The position numbers and the translations under genes were made by a program. Below, in pieces: positions 46,171 through 56,644 of a stretch of 64,000 bases of DNA. The notes beneath the pieces were generated by a model, which saw only the letters and a list, made by a program, of their open reading frames with translations, had not been told where the DNA came from and ran no database searches. This DNA comes from Serripes groenlandicus (taxonomy: Eukaryota > Mollusca > Bivalvia > Cardiida > Cardiidae), in assembly GCA_031761405.1 (NCBI GenBank), contig JASEVX010000007.1, forward strand, positions 59,359,135 to 59,423,134, given 5' to 3'. Positions within the stretch are counted from its first letter, which is position 1. The number at the start of each line of letters is the position of its first letter.

Positions 46171-47093
46171 ACAATTACTAAATCAATCCTTGTTCTAATT
46201 CCTAAATTTTCTTGTTCTAAGGTGCCATAATTTCTTTTATTTTTTTGACTTAAAAGATGACATGTCTGATAAAGCATGACGGGTTGGACACAAACTTGTC
46301 TTCAACACTGGAAACAAACTAGACTTTATTTGAGCTACTTCATACACTAGTTTTGAGGTAATTTCATGATTGTATTGTGAGTTTTTTTGTCAAAACCGAT
46401 ATCTAAGGGCTTCCAGGATGCATGAATAAATAGATGACAAACTGCAAAGATTCTGAACAAACCGTACAGATGCTGACTGATCTTGATATATGTTATTACT
46501 ATTCACAGAGTCCTAAAGGTGGGTTTTCGTGTGACATTGCCCATTTCCAATCCTTCATGCCCTATGTTTTTGGTACATACCCTTCACATTGTTTATTTGT
46601 GTCATCCATTGTATATATAGATACCATCTGAGTTTGGTTACTTTAGAAAAAGTGCTTTTTATTCTACCTTGTTGACTGGAAGGCCTGAATTGAGAAATAT
46701 AACGGGGAAATCTGGCTTTTCTTATGCCAGATATTTCGTACTCAAAATGTTTCACTGTCTGTGTTATTTCCAATTTCTTACAGATGATCACGCCAATCAC
46801 TCCCACTTGGATGGGCTTAGTTAGGTCATCTTGTGAAAGTGGCCGGAAAACTACCCTGTGTTTTATGAACTCTTTATGGATTCTCATTTGGATGATGATA
46901 TTCCCTGGAGGTCATCAGTCATGAAAATATCCTTTGTTGGAACTTTACAAAATATAAGGTGTATATCAAGCAACATTCCAGACCTATTTTAACTTATCTT
47001 TATTTTGCATTCTATATTGTAACCTGGATTATAAATTAAAGCCATATTCTTTCAAAATTAGAATTAGGAATATTTGGTAAATGTATTACTTCA
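46171..47093 (+). other. Intronic sequence, nothing recognised
   Basis: Frames at 46434-46631, 46555-46887 (minus) and 46724-46924 overlap one another and show no known motif. Confidence 0.35.
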
Positions 47094-47245
47094 CCAATGG
47101 GCTAACATTATATGTGGTAAAGCAGCCAGTTGCTTGCTAATTAAGTCTATTGTGTGGAGTGATGGTATCATGAGAAAGCCAGGAAACACATGAGTAGAAT
47201 TTAAAAAATTGAAGCGGTATGTATACATAAAACAATCAATCAACT
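47094..47245 (+). mobile_element. SINE 3' fragment (17760 family)
   Basis: CCAATGGGCTAACATTATAT, AGCCAGTTGCTTGC, TGTGTGGAGTGATGG, GAGAAAGCCAGGAAACACAT and a CAATCAATCAAC tail match the body and tail of the SINE; the tRNA-like head is absent. Confidence 0.7.
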
Positions 47246-47255
47246 TGAATTAATT

Positions 47256-47501
47256 GGCCGGATTGCTCTAGCAATTCCGGTCTATAGATTGGCGATGTCT
47301 GTCCGTCAACATTTTGGTTAAAGTTTCAGGTTGAGGCAAAATCTCAGCACTGGAAAGGGTTACAAACTTGAAACTTTGCCTGAAGGTAACCAGTAACAAG
47401 TTCTATTGATTTATATGGTTACTTTGACCTTGACCTTGGTTTGTCGATTTTTAAGGTCAAATTGCCGACAATCCGGCCTTACCGTCTTCAGCAGTTTCTT
47501 G
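47256..47501 (+). mobile_element. Short hairpin-ended element (GGCCGGATTGCT family)
   Basis: The 5' stem CCGGATTGCT/AGCAATTCCGG (47258-47280) is followed by GGCGATGTCTGTCCGTC and one monomer-like body, then GCCGACAATCCGGCC and CTTG (47498-47501) with T. Same architecture as the AGCTCACCT family, with different sequence. Confidence 0.5.
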
Positions 47502-47639
47502 TTTTCATCATTACATAATGTTAAATCATTTAATTAGAATAATTTTCATTGACACCTAAAAAGTCTTCTGCAAAAGACTTGTGCATATATAAACATAAAA
47601 TGTATAATTATGAATAGATTCATTTGTCTGATATCAAGT

Positions 47640-47790
47640 GACAACCCTTTCTCACATGCCACTAATCTGCAGCAGACTACTTTGAAGACATCTAGGCAAA
47701 AATATCAAATATCTCTAATATTATCTCTATAAATGAAAGTTAAATTATGGAATAGATTTGAAAACATTGTGGTCGTCTATCCAGAGCTGT
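47640..47790 (+). mobile_element. Old TTAA MITE relative
   Basis: CAACCCTTTCTCACATGCC, ATCTGCAGCAGACTACTTTG, GAAAACATTGTGG, GTCAATATGCATCTG: older subfamily, no intact TTAA. Confidence 0.5.
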
Positions 47791-47879
47791 CAATATGCAT
47801 CTGTAAGAAATCAGTTTCTGTAGGGTATAATTGTTTATAGTGACTACTGTGAAAACAAGCTGTCTTGGATTTGAGGCCC

Positions 47880-48096
47880 TTGACCCTTTCCCTCATACGA
47901 CAATTCTGCAGCAGACGACTTTGATCATATTTTGTCAAAAAATAGAAAATCTCTATAATTGAATGGATATCCTATGACAATAAGTGGAAAACATTGTGGC
48001 AAAAGGAGAAAACAATTTCTTCTTTTGTCACTATGTTTTCAAAAAGCCATCTGCTGCAGAGGCGTCAGAAAGCGTCTATATGAGGGAAAGGGTTAA
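47880..48096 (+). mobile_element. TTAA MITE, copy i, hairpin deleted
   Basis: Right TTAA at 48093-48096; left site is TTGA (47880-47883). The central palindrome is reduced to GGAGAAAACAATTTC. Ends otherwise canonical. Confidence 0.9.
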
Positions 48097-49201
48097 TTAC
48101 AACCTCAATACAAGGGCATTGAACACATTTAAGAAACAAGTTATGGCTTCCCAAATAGTCTTTCATGTATATCTTTATATAATAATGTGAGGATGGTTTT
48201 TAAATGCAATGGACTAATGCAATGTTAAGGTTACTGGTAGAACTAGTAATAAAACACTGATGAAATGAAATAATTTTGTAAACCGCAATATATAAATTTA
48301 ATGGAGAAACAAAAGTTTTAAAGAATTTTAGGGTGCTTGATTCATGCAAACTGTTTGCTCTTGCTATCATTTAGGTTTTGTTTTGCATCTAATTCATTGG
48401 TCACCTGTCATCAAATTTACCATCTCGAAAGGAAAATAAGGATAATGTCTTGTCTTTTGTCTTAATGGATTGTGTGTGTTCTGAGCTTGTTACAACTGTA
48501 ACTACAATTACATAGTCACAGTTCTTGCATATGATCAAGAACCTAAGAAACCCTGAAATCATTGAAATGTAAAGCCATTTCCTGACACTCTTATTTCCTC
48601 CGTAGTACTCAAGCTGCAGGGAGAGAGCATGATGACTGCTGCATATATATTTCAGTATCAGGATAAACTTTGCTGATGAAGTACTGTTTAAACCCTGTTA
48701 CAAGTATAAAGTAAAGTTTCAGGTTTCCAATGCAGATATGACACTATAGAAACATCATAATTTAGTAAAATGTTTGAAATGGAAAGCATTTAAACTAACC
48801 TCATTACTCGACTGATGGATTTAAACCTTTTCCAAAAACATACAAAATATTTTGAAATTTTGTCTGCAAAAGAAAGCTTAATATCAAAATGTGACTGCAT
48901 GTTGAAAAGAGTAAATGCTAGAAATTGCAAGCATTATATAAAGCACTATTTTAACATCATCATTACTGGCCTTATTCTTAAAATCATTATGGATTTCATT
49001 AGAATCTGGATGGCTCTTAAAATGTTGATAATTACTTTTATTTTAAATTCTTGCTGCCTCTTGATGTGTGGATTATGAGATATATTGAATTTTCAAATAA
49101 TTGGAGTAAAGTAGTGAATCATTAGCGAATACATTTGATTTTTGATATCTTTAATGCTGCTGATCTTGTCTGTCGGTCCCATCAAATCTTCTCTGAAACT
49201 A
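48097..49201 (+). other. Intronic sequence, nothing recognised
   Basis: The longest frame, 48815-49078, is hydrophobic at its end but lacks any known motif, splice context or composition change. Treated as chance. Confidence 0.35.
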
Positions 49202-49514
49202 TTTATTAGTCGCCGGGCAGAAGCCCGCGACTTCTATTTTTAATAGCTTTTCGGAAATGACATTTTTTTTTAAATGTCTTGAACATATTACAATTGCGTT
49301 TGTTTAAAAACACTAAGTTATATGAAATAAATATTCCGAATCTTTAAGTATGTGCAATTTCTTTATTTTGACTCGCATTTATGTTTTTTTGTTTTATTTA
49401 CGAAGACTAAACAGTCCCTATTAGCTAGACTGAGATATTTTATTTTCATATACTACATGTAATCAAAAGGCGATAACTACAAACCTTCGCACAGTCTAAT
49501 TTGTTTACATACGC
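49202..49514 (-). repeat. Dispersed repeat with GC-rich hairpin (copy 2)
   Basis: Inverted copy of 2173-2523. The hairpin GTCGCCGGGC/GCCCGCGAC lies at 49209-49231, then the same order of words down to AAATTTGTTTACATACG-like sequence. Diverged with indels. Confidence 0.65.
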
Positions 49515-49855
49515 GCATCTGCTAGCAGCAGACTGTTATGTCAGTGCTCGAATTCGAATTTAGCCAGATTTTCTACTGGCATTTTTTCGCAAGTGCTATT
49601 TTTTGTTACTTGCTAAATGAGTAAACAACTTGCATTTTTGAGAACTTATTAGAACTTTAATATTAAGCAACACAATGCTAACTACAAAAGTGCAGTACGT
49701 ATACTGCTTTGGTAAATGTAATGTAAACATGACCCAAATTATGCTGTTTAAAGAAGCTGCTGAGACTGTCAGATATACAGCATGGTCTAGACACTGTTGT
49801 TCTGTTTCGGTCTCCAAATGGCAGAATATCGGGTAATTTCTGTCTTAGGCCAGAG

Positions 49856-50276
49856 TAGTGTTGGGCCATCGGTTCCATTTTTACAATCGATTATCAGTTA
49901 CAATCACTTTGCCTCATTCGATTAGACATCGATTATATAATCGGTTCATACAGTATTGTATTTAACAAGCCTTTATGTTCACAATGCTTCTTATTATTTA
50001 TGTTTGATAAAAAATATACCGGCTTAATGTCTTGTCTTTACTAGGTTGTATCCTTTTATTGCCAAAAAACCACTTTGTTTGGATTTCAAGTTGTTGTATT
50101 TACATGCTAGCCCATGAGAGTAATCTCCCTTGAGGAAGCGAATATTAATCAAACATAAATGAAGCAAAAAAGGTGAACCGATTGATAATCAATTGTGGTA
50201 AATTGCAATCGATTATCGCTAGCGTGATGCATATCCGATCAACTTTCGATTATAATCGATCATCGTTCCAACACTA
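49856..50276. mobile_element. 421-bp hAT-type MITE
   Basis: Ends TAGTGTTGGG and CCAACACTA are inverted. Flanks GGCCAGAG (49848-49855) and GGCCAGAC (50277-50284) are an 8-bp duplication with one mismatch, as for hAT elements. Subterminal sequence is dominated by ATCGATTAT/ATAATCGAT words on both sides. No transposase. Confidence 0.8.
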
Positions 50277-50879
50277 GGCCAGACTACCAACATCTTGTCA
50301 CAGCAGGTTTTTCGGCTTATATTCTCTATAAGGGCAACTTAAATTCTTATCATAACATCAAGTATTTCAGCACCAAGCCTTAAATCACCTCCAGTTTGCT
50401 TATTGTGGAAAAAGCTCTCTCATGTGATGCCAAAAAGCACACAGAACAAACCCCAATTAATACAGGTTTGTGGATCGATCATAATGTGTTCTGGTGAAGA
50501 TCGAATCCAACAAAAATGAGAATTAAGATAATGTTCAAAAGTTAAATAAAACAAAATCCAGCCTTGTATTTGTGGGCTTTGTTTATGAAGAAAAGTAATT
50601 CATGAAACTTGATGAGCTATTTTTGTACTTAGTTCAAAACAGGAATCAAGAGTATCATTCTCAATTCCTGCTTGGTATCATTCTAAATTATTTTCCTGCT
50701 GAGGATCATATGTTTTGAAAATTTATGACATGTACGCTGCAATATTTCAGTGATTGACCTAAATCAGTGAGCTTGTTATTTTGCATAAAAAAAATTATGC
50801 TCATCAATTCGAAGAGTTCTATGATATCAATGTTATTTGTGGTCTAAAGTGTAAATATATAAACACAGAAATAGTTTTA
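50277..50879 (+). other. Intronic sequence, nothing recognised
   Basis: AT-rich, no frames or repeats supported. Confidence 0.3.
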
Positions 50880-50985
50880 AGCTCGACTTTTGAAAAAAAC
50901 GAGAGCTATTGTCATGACCCTGGCATCGTCGTCGGCTAAGGCGGCGGCGGCGTGGTCGACCGGTTAACGTTTTTTGTTTAGCTAA
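50880..50985 (+). mobile_element. 5' end of another hairpin-ended element (AGCTCGACTTT family)
   Basis: AGCTCG-ACTTTTGAAAAAAA-CGAGAGCT stem (50880-50907) followed by a GGCGGCGGCG-type leader, the layout of the other families' 5' ends. No tandem core or 3' end follows; a poly-T run interrupts at 50988. Confidence 0.5.
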
Positions 50986-51450
50986 TTTTTTTTTTTTTTT
51001 CTCCCTATCAGTCGAGCGTCTGTGCCGTACGCGGTGCTCTTGTTTAATATGTCGTAGCCCCTTTTATCATGTAGAGGGTGTGCTTTAAGTGCAGAAACAT
51101 CCATTTCTTTGATCGCCGTAGAGAATACAAGTTGGGAAACCCAAATAGACACGTGACCATTCCAGCCAATCATATTTGTGATATTGTAAACTAAAACTAA
51201 TTTTAGACTTCCAAAAGCCCAAATGTATGTGGTAAACATCATCAATATTGGGGACGTTGAATATAGGCATGCGCACAAGACATGCGATTGTAAACTTTCG
51301 CTAATATTGCAAAACTGAAAGTATTCTCGGTAGATCTCGAAAATTCACTGCAATTACCGCGAATTGTCGAAGAAAAAACCCTGTAAAAGATCGACAGTTA
51401 CAAATGCATATTATTCGGTCAAACAAATTCACTCGCAAAAAAAAGCTGGT
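50986..51450 (+). other. Intronic sequence, nothing recognised
   Basis: Poly-T at 50988-51000. Overlapping minus-strand frames (50982-51278, 51085-51276, 51301-51606) show no known motif. Confidence 0.3.
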
Positions 51451-51570
51451 AACTAACTTGCTGGTGTAAGGATAAATGGACCAGTTACAAGTACTGGTAC
51501 CATACCCTGCAGGAAATGCCTTGATATAACTTACATTGTTGAAAGCAACGTAAGTCACCAAACAAACTAC
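51451..51570 (+). mobile_element. SINE 3' fragment (45951 family)
   Basis: AAGGATAAATGGACCAG, CAGGAAATGCCTTGATATAAC, TTGTTGAAAGCAACGT and ACCAAACAA match the body and tail of the SINE at 45951-46170. Confidence 0.6.
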
Positions 51571-52921
51571 ATTAATTTCTGTCCATTTAGTTTTTTCAAA
51601 ACTCATCTTAGCATTAAGTGCTCATGGTGAGCTTAACAAAACTTTGAATGTCCACTTGACGTTTTCCGTCTTCTGTTGAGCGTTGTCCATGAACACTTTC
51701 TTCTCCTTAACACTTGGACCAATTTCAAAAAAAATTCTCAGGAATGTTCCTATAAAAAATAGGAGATGTAATTTCAGAGTTGCCAAAATAATTGAATTAT
51801 ACTCCGGTTTCAATGGCAAGCTAGGAATAGGATATATATTTATAAAAAACCCATTTAAATGATGCACATGGCTGCCAGGGATCTGGCTCATTTTCCTTAG
51901 AAAATTAAAAGCTTTAAAAACTATTGAATAGGAATAATGGTTTATAATCTATTAAAGAAATTAGTCAATTACTGATACAGTTGCTTGGAATAACAATTTT
52001 TGCTTTAGACAACTCATAATCTTTCAGACTTGTGACTCATAGATACCAAACTGTTAAAAAAATATTTTGATTTTATATTGCATCAGGTATACATATTATA
52101 GTTACATAATATTATGGATTTGAAAAAATGCTTTTTCAGTTAGCACACTGAATTACAAGAAAGTGCAAAAAGCTTTCCTTGGATTCCTTTAAATTGGCAG
52201 GAAATGGTGTCAGAGTTTAGTAATGAGCAAAATTTCCATTTTTCTCCAAAATGCTATATTTGCCACTTGAACAATGTCATATCCTTTCATTTTGTCAATA
52301 TTTTCTGTTCAAAACCTGAAACGTTTTTTGTTTTTAAAGTCTTCCCCCAAAGCAAGTTGTTTGTGTAAGTGGTTAAAAGACTATATTTAAGAAAGATTTC
52401 TACTCCAAATTACATTTAATGATTGCTTTTTGATGTCAAATTGGATAGATGTATTGATCAATGAGTGTACAAGACCTCTGACTACCAGGAAGGGAAATAC
52501 AATTCATCATTCAGTCTTGGAAAACATGATAACTTGTTCAGGGATCAGATCATTCTGGTTGTAATTGAGATATCCAGTGTTTGTTTGGTTGGGGTTTTCA
52601 AGCTGTTTCCAACATTATTTCAATTATATCACTGTGACAGATTTTTCACATATTCATGATCCCTGGGTAAACAAACCAGTACTAGACTAGGCAATTGTGC
52701 CTTAATTCCAAAGAGCACTTCCATCTTGACTGCTTTCTGCAAGCGAAGATCAACCACTTGTTCGAAATCCCCCACGCTAACCACTCAACTAATGCAGATT
52801 CCTAGATATCCAGTGTGTAATGTATATATATTATGCTGCACTGACATATTTTATTGTTAGTTTTCTTTCTAAACGTAAGCCTTTACTGTTGATGGCATAT
52901 ATATATGCTAAAACAGAGAAT
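51571..52921 (+). other. Intronic sequence, nothing recognised
   Basis: AT-rich. Frames at 51622-51891 (minus) and 52465-52659 lack known motifs. Confidence 0.35.
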
Positions 52922-53080
52922 GTAAACCCTTTCCAACAAACAACAATTTTGAAGCATGCATTTTTAGCTTGAAAACAGCGAGACAAAAAACTAATGTATG
53001 ATTTACTGCCTATAGTTTCAAAAATCATCTGCTGCACATTGTGTCAAAATGCATGTATATATATGTGAGAAAATGTGGGA
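52922..53080 (+). mobile_element. Old TTAA MITE relative
   Basis: GTAAACCCTTTCCAACAAAC, CAAAAATCATCTGCTGCACA, TGTATATATATGTGAGAAAA: both ends faintly recognisable, no TTAA. Confidence 0.45.
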
Positions 53081-53736
53081 ATTTGAGAGAAGGAAACAAA
53101 ATGTGAATACCTTGTATCCCTTATCCTGCTGAATTAACTCATACTACTTTCAATGTGTTATTGTGTATTGCAGGATTAATTATAAGTCTTAGCTAACATT
53201 CAATAAAACAGTAGCCAATCCTGTAGACCAAGATTTGATTAACCAAATGTGCAGGCTTATCTTGTTCAAATTGGTCTCAACATTTACGTAGTTTGTTTTT
53301 AGCGAGAAATGCAAATTTTATGTAATGTCATGTATATAGCACACAAAGGGTAAACAAATGACAGGATGTCAATACTATAAGTGTACCTATCCTTTCCCCT
53401 CATGCTGATATACACCTTACTTAATCAAGGCATCCTTTAATCATTGTGTAATAGAAAACAATTCTCATCTTTATCATTCTTTTCCAACCATGAATTCGAG
53501 TGACAACCTCAGCATGGACTACTACTACAACATGTTAAGTGTTATGTTTGAATTATAGCTACAACAGTTTTAAAAGTTGTTGGTGTTGATCTGTGAACAT
53601 TGATTTAAGGAAAGGAGAAAAGATTGATCAAGTGACAAGATATCCTTTATATATCAATGGGATATTATAGCAAGAATGCAATTACTTGAACCTTGAAATA
53701 AAACTAGGTCAGCACAGTATAATTAACACACAGTAA
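53081..53736 (+). other. Intronic sequence, nothing recognised
   Basis: No frames or repeats supported. Confidence 0.3.
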
Positions 53737-53875
53737 TTAACACTTTCCCTCACTTTCTGAAACCTCTGGAGCAGATAACTTTTTAAAACAATTGGTACAA
53801 AAAGAGAAATAATGCTCTAAACAAGCAATTTCTCCTTTGTTTGCTGTATAACTGCAGTTTGTGGGAAAGGGTTAA
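53737..53875 (-). mobile_element. Short TTAA MITE (139 bp)
   Basis: TTAA at 53737-53740 and 53872-53875. ACTTTCCCTCAC / GTGGGAAAGGG ends, centre GCTCTAAACAAGCAATTTC. The GTCATAGGTTATCC section is deleted, giving a compact derivative. Confidence 0.75.
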
Positions 53876-54013
53876 AGAACAGGTTTCCTAATATTACAGA
53901 TTAGGTGGAATGAATACATAAATAAACAGTGTTTTTTTTGCTGAGATGCCTATGCAACTTTAAAATGTGCAATATTGACATTTTTTTCATCTTTAAAATA
54001 TTGTATTATGTTC

Positions 54014-54062
54014 TTAACCCTTTCCCACATGCAGATACCTTTTTAGGCTTCTGCTGCAGTGA
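54014..54062 (-). mobile_element. Old TTAA MITE end, 155 bp before exon 2
   Basis: TTAACCCTTTCCCACATGC, GATACCTTTTTAGGC, TTCTGCTGCAG: one terminal part only. It lies just upstream of the intron 1 acceptor and contributes nothing obvious to it. Confidence 0.55.
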
Positions 54063-54216
54063 GCATACCAATTTCGAAAAGAGTTATGACTATTCTGGTT
54101 AAAGTTTTGCATGCAACTGCATTAGAGTCCATATCTCAAGAGTCATTTTTAACTAATTTGTTTGAAATAAATGAAAGTAAAAACCATTCTTATGATCTTT
54201 TTCTTTATCTTTTCAG

Positions 54217-54252
54217 AACCGCCACCAAACAGATTTACAAGAAGAAAATCAG
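54217..54252 (+). CDS. PKA type II regulatory subunit, exon 2 (inhibitor site RRKS)
   Basis: A 36-nt microexon. With G from exon 1 it reads E76, PPPNRF (77-82), T83, RRKS (84-87), then G of codon 88. RRxS is the autoinhibitory substrate motif of RII subunits, where Ser is phosphorylated by the catalytic subunit; RI subunits have Ala or Gly there. Preceding P-x-RF agrees with the RII family. It has a strong pyrimidine tract and CAG at 54216, donor CAG|GTAAAT at 54252/54253, and is phase 1 at both ends, so it joins exon 1 and would join a following phase-1 exon. The two cAMP-binding domains are not found downstream in the window. A longer frame over this spot (54059-54256) is in another phase and not real. 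Confidence 0.85.
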
Positions 54253-54273
54253 GTAAATATTAACATCATCACT

Positions 54274-54866
54274 TCATTATACCCCCTTCGAAGAAGAGGG
54301 GGTATATAGGAGTCACTGTGTCGGGCAGTCTGTCTGTCTGTATGTTGGTCGGAAGCCATATTTTGTCCGGCCTATTTGGGTGGAATTCAATACAATTTTA
54401 CATGAAGCTTCTATACCAAGAGGAGATGTGAATATCATAAAGGGGTTACAATTGCATGATATTTTACAGAGTTATGGCCCTTTTACTTATTAAGTAAGCC
54501 ATATTTTGTCCGGCCTATTTCTTACAAACCACTGGGTGGAATTCAATAAAACTTTACATGAAGCTTCTATACCAAGAGGAGATGTGCATATCCTAAAGGG
54601 GTTACAATTGCATCTTATTTTACAGAGTTATGGCCCTTTTACATATTAAGTAAGCCATATTTTGTCCGGCCTATTTCATACAAACCACTGGGTGGAATTC
54701 AATAAAATTTAACATGAAGCTTCTATACCAAGAGGAGATGTGCATATCCTAAAGGGGTTACAATTGCATGATATTTTACAGAGTTATGGCCCTTTTACTA
54801 ATTAAGTTATGGTGTAGGTCAAGGTGCTGTTTAGGGGGTATTTATCATCTTCAGTGATAGTTCTAG
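54274..54866 (+). mobile_element. Helitron/Helentron-like element (TATACCCCC family), short copy
   Basis: Same ends as 23478-25657: TCATTATACCCCC with stem TATACCCCC (54278-54286) / GGGGGTATA (54298-54306), and 3' stem TATCA (54843-54847) / TGATA (54855-54859) then GTTCTAG|T (CTAG 54863-54866). The core differs: about three monomers of 143-156 bp with TTTTGTCCGGCCTATTT, GGTGGAATTCAATAAAA and CAGAGTTATGGCCCTTTTAC. It begins only 22 bp after exon 2. Confidence 0.75.
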
Positions 54867-54926
54867 TTTTCTCAAACTGTACTTTGAGGAATATGCCATA
54901 GAGGTATTGTAGGGTTATACCTTAAG

Positions 54927-55156
54927 TTAACCCTTTCCCCTCATATAGACGCTTTCTGACGTCTCTGAAGCAGACAGCTTTTTGAAAACATAGTGACAAA
55001 AGAAGAAATTGCACAAAATGTGCAAATTCTCCTTTGCCACAATGTTTTCCACTTTTTGTCATAGGTTATCCATTCAATTATGGAGATTTTCTATGTTTTG
55101 ACAAAATACGTTCAAAGTCGTCTGCTGCAGAATTGTCCTATGAGGGAAAGGGTTAA
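54927..55156 (-). mobile_element. TTAA MITE, copy j (full-length)
   Basis: TTAA at 54927-54930 and 55153-55156. Centre GCAC-AAAAT-GTGC. Reverse orientation. Confidence 0.93.
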
Positions 55157-55410
55157 AGTATCATTTCCAAGGGGACTTTTTAAAATTATGAGCCCTTTTT
55201 GGATTTGAATTGATAGGGAGATTCTTCAAATCTTAAAGGACATTGGCTATATTTAGGTGGAACAATTTACATATAATCAATCAAAAGACACTATCTATGT
55301 AGCCTCAATCTTAATAGATTTCTCCCCAAATATTGAATTTGATTGGTCAGAATTGAAATAATAAATACGTCATCAATCTATTCTGAAGAGTTTTTTTCCG
55401 AGATTCCAAA
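55157..55410 (+). promoter_or_regulatory. Possible promoter of the 50-codon ORF
   Basis: GATTGGTCAG (inverted CCAAT-like) near 55341 and TACGTCATC near 55367 lie 40-75 bp before the ATG at 55411. Suggestive only. Confidence 0.25.
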
Positions 55411-55563
55411 ATGACGGATGTCAATGAATTTTTTGCTGAGATTTTTCAAAATTTCGACTCTGAAGCAGAATTTGAGGGCATTGAAAGGGCTGATTTGATA
55501 GAATTAATTAGACAACTTTATGCTTTTCTGCCATATCATGATAATGACATTTACCACGATTAA
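55411..55563 (+). CDS. Small acidic ORF (50 aa), probably transposon-derived
   Basis: ATG at 55411 (A at -3) to TAA at 55563. It encodes an acidic helix-prone peptide with NEFFAEIFQNFDSEAEFEG, then LIELIRQLY and a D/H-rich tail. Acidic N-termini with DSE-EFEG-type words are common in predicted proteins of invertebrate DNA transposons, so I infer a leftover first exon. It is followed by a direct repeat (AATCAAATAAA ... AGATGTGTATCCCAAACG, about 55668-55735 and 55743-55800). It was too short for a 60-codon cutoff. Function unknown. Confidence 0.4.
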   Translation: MTDVNEFFAEIFQNFDSEAEFEGIERADLIELIRQLYAFLPYHDNDIYHD

Positions 55564-55659
55564 CAGCTGAATTGTCCGCGAGAAATTTGCGAACCACTCA
55601 TCCCCCTCTTCGGTCTGGAACTATTGTTGACATTGACAGCGAAACTGTACCAGTTTTCA

Positions 55660-55931
55660 TCATTATTAAAATCAAATAAATGAACATTAAATTTTGTTTA
55701 AATAGATGTGTATCCCAAACGACCCTTTCTTTGTCATAATTATTAAAATCAAATAAATAAACATTCTTTTTTGTTTAAATAGATGTGTATCCCAAACGTC
55801 CCAGTTATGACACACACAATATCAATGACATAAGAACTATCACTTCTCCTTTAAGTCCCCCACTTCTCCCTAAATTGCCTGGAAGGAGAAGTCACTTCTC
55901 CCAAATATTTTAGCCTATAGTGAGAGCCCTG
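55660..55931. mobile_element. Direct repeat and hAT-like right end
   Basis: After the direct repeat come several ACTTCTCC / GGAGAAGT words (55847-55902). The block ends TATAGTGAGAGCCCTG (55931), whose complement CAGGGCTCTCAC looks like a hAT-type terminus. No matching left end was found, so this is a solo end. Confidence 0.4.
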
Positions 55932-56167
55932 ACCATGAAAAATGACAAAAAAGTTAAAACCCAAATTAGTCAAATACATGCATGTAAATGAAAAATACTA
56001 TATTAAGCAATCTGAAAGTAAAAATTTGAGACAGTAAGCAAACATGGATGTAGAAGATGTGTCCCATTATGCACAATTTTCTCCTTTATCCCATGAATTT
56101 TTCAAGTGAAAATTTGGGAATGTATTTGTAAACATTAATTTTTTTAATGATTTCAACTAAAATGAAT

Positions 56168-56300
56168 TAAACGCTTTCCCTGATACAAATGTTTTACACA
56201 TTTTGGGGAGCAGACGTTTGAAAAGGAGAATATCAAAAACTTTTTGTTTTATAATGTTACATTATGTTTCGTCAAAGCAGGCAAATAAAACTGTTGTACA
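56168..56300 (+). mobile_element. Very old TTAA MITE relative
   Basis: TTAAACGCTTTCCCTGATAC then GGGGAGCAGACGTTTGAAAA: only the left part is recognisable. Confidence 0.4.
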
Positions 56301-56521
56301 GTTAACCAGCAGCAGAATATTCCAAGCATAATTTGTGAAAGTTTATAACTTGGATATCAGGTTATGTGTTTACATGAACTCCCATTCTTAATAACATATA
56401 CCTAGACAGGTAAAGAGCCCGATGATCGTCTCAGAAGTTAATTGCTGTGAGTGTGAATGAACTGAAAGTGGTAATTGGACTTATAGATTCCATGACAACT
56501 TCTCGCAAGGTCCTTATGATT

Positions 56522-56552
56522 TATGAGGGATGTTCAGAAAGTTTTGAGACAA
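56522..56552 (+). mobile_element. Mariner-like terminal fragment
   Basis: TATGAGGGATGTTCAGAAAG then TTTTGAGAC resembles the end at 22795-22826 and known mariner termini. No partner end. Confidence 0.45.
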
Positions 56553-56566
56553 ACTCATTAACCTGT

Positions 56567-56640
56567 TTAACCCTTTCCCTCATACGACAATTCTGCAGCA
56601 GACGACTTTGAACATATTTTGTCAAAAAATGGAAAATCTG
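56567..56640 (+). mobile_element. TTAA MITE, copy k, left half only
   Basis: TTAA at 56567-56570 and canonical sequence to GGAAAATCTG, where it is cut by the minisatellite that follows. Confidence 0.88.
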
Positions 56641-56644
56641 CACA

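Larger units (their letters stand above)
11368..54216 (+). other. Intron 1 of the PKA RII gene (42,849 bp, phase 1)
   Basis: Bounded by donor GTAAAT at 11368 and an acceptor with a long pyrimidine tract, TTTTTCTTTATCTTTTCAG, ending at 54216. Phase 1 on both sides joins G+AA to give Glu76. The intron holds most of the mobile elements listed here in both orientations. No other host exon was recognised in it. An unseen in-frame exon cannot be excluded, but the linker to inhibitor-site junction is continuous with the RII pattern. Confidence 0.8.

Noticed and set aside
48815..49078. 87-codon frame with a hydrophobic C-terminus
   Set aside because: AT-rich codons, no family resemblance and no splice or promoter context; length is expected by chance in 64 kb.
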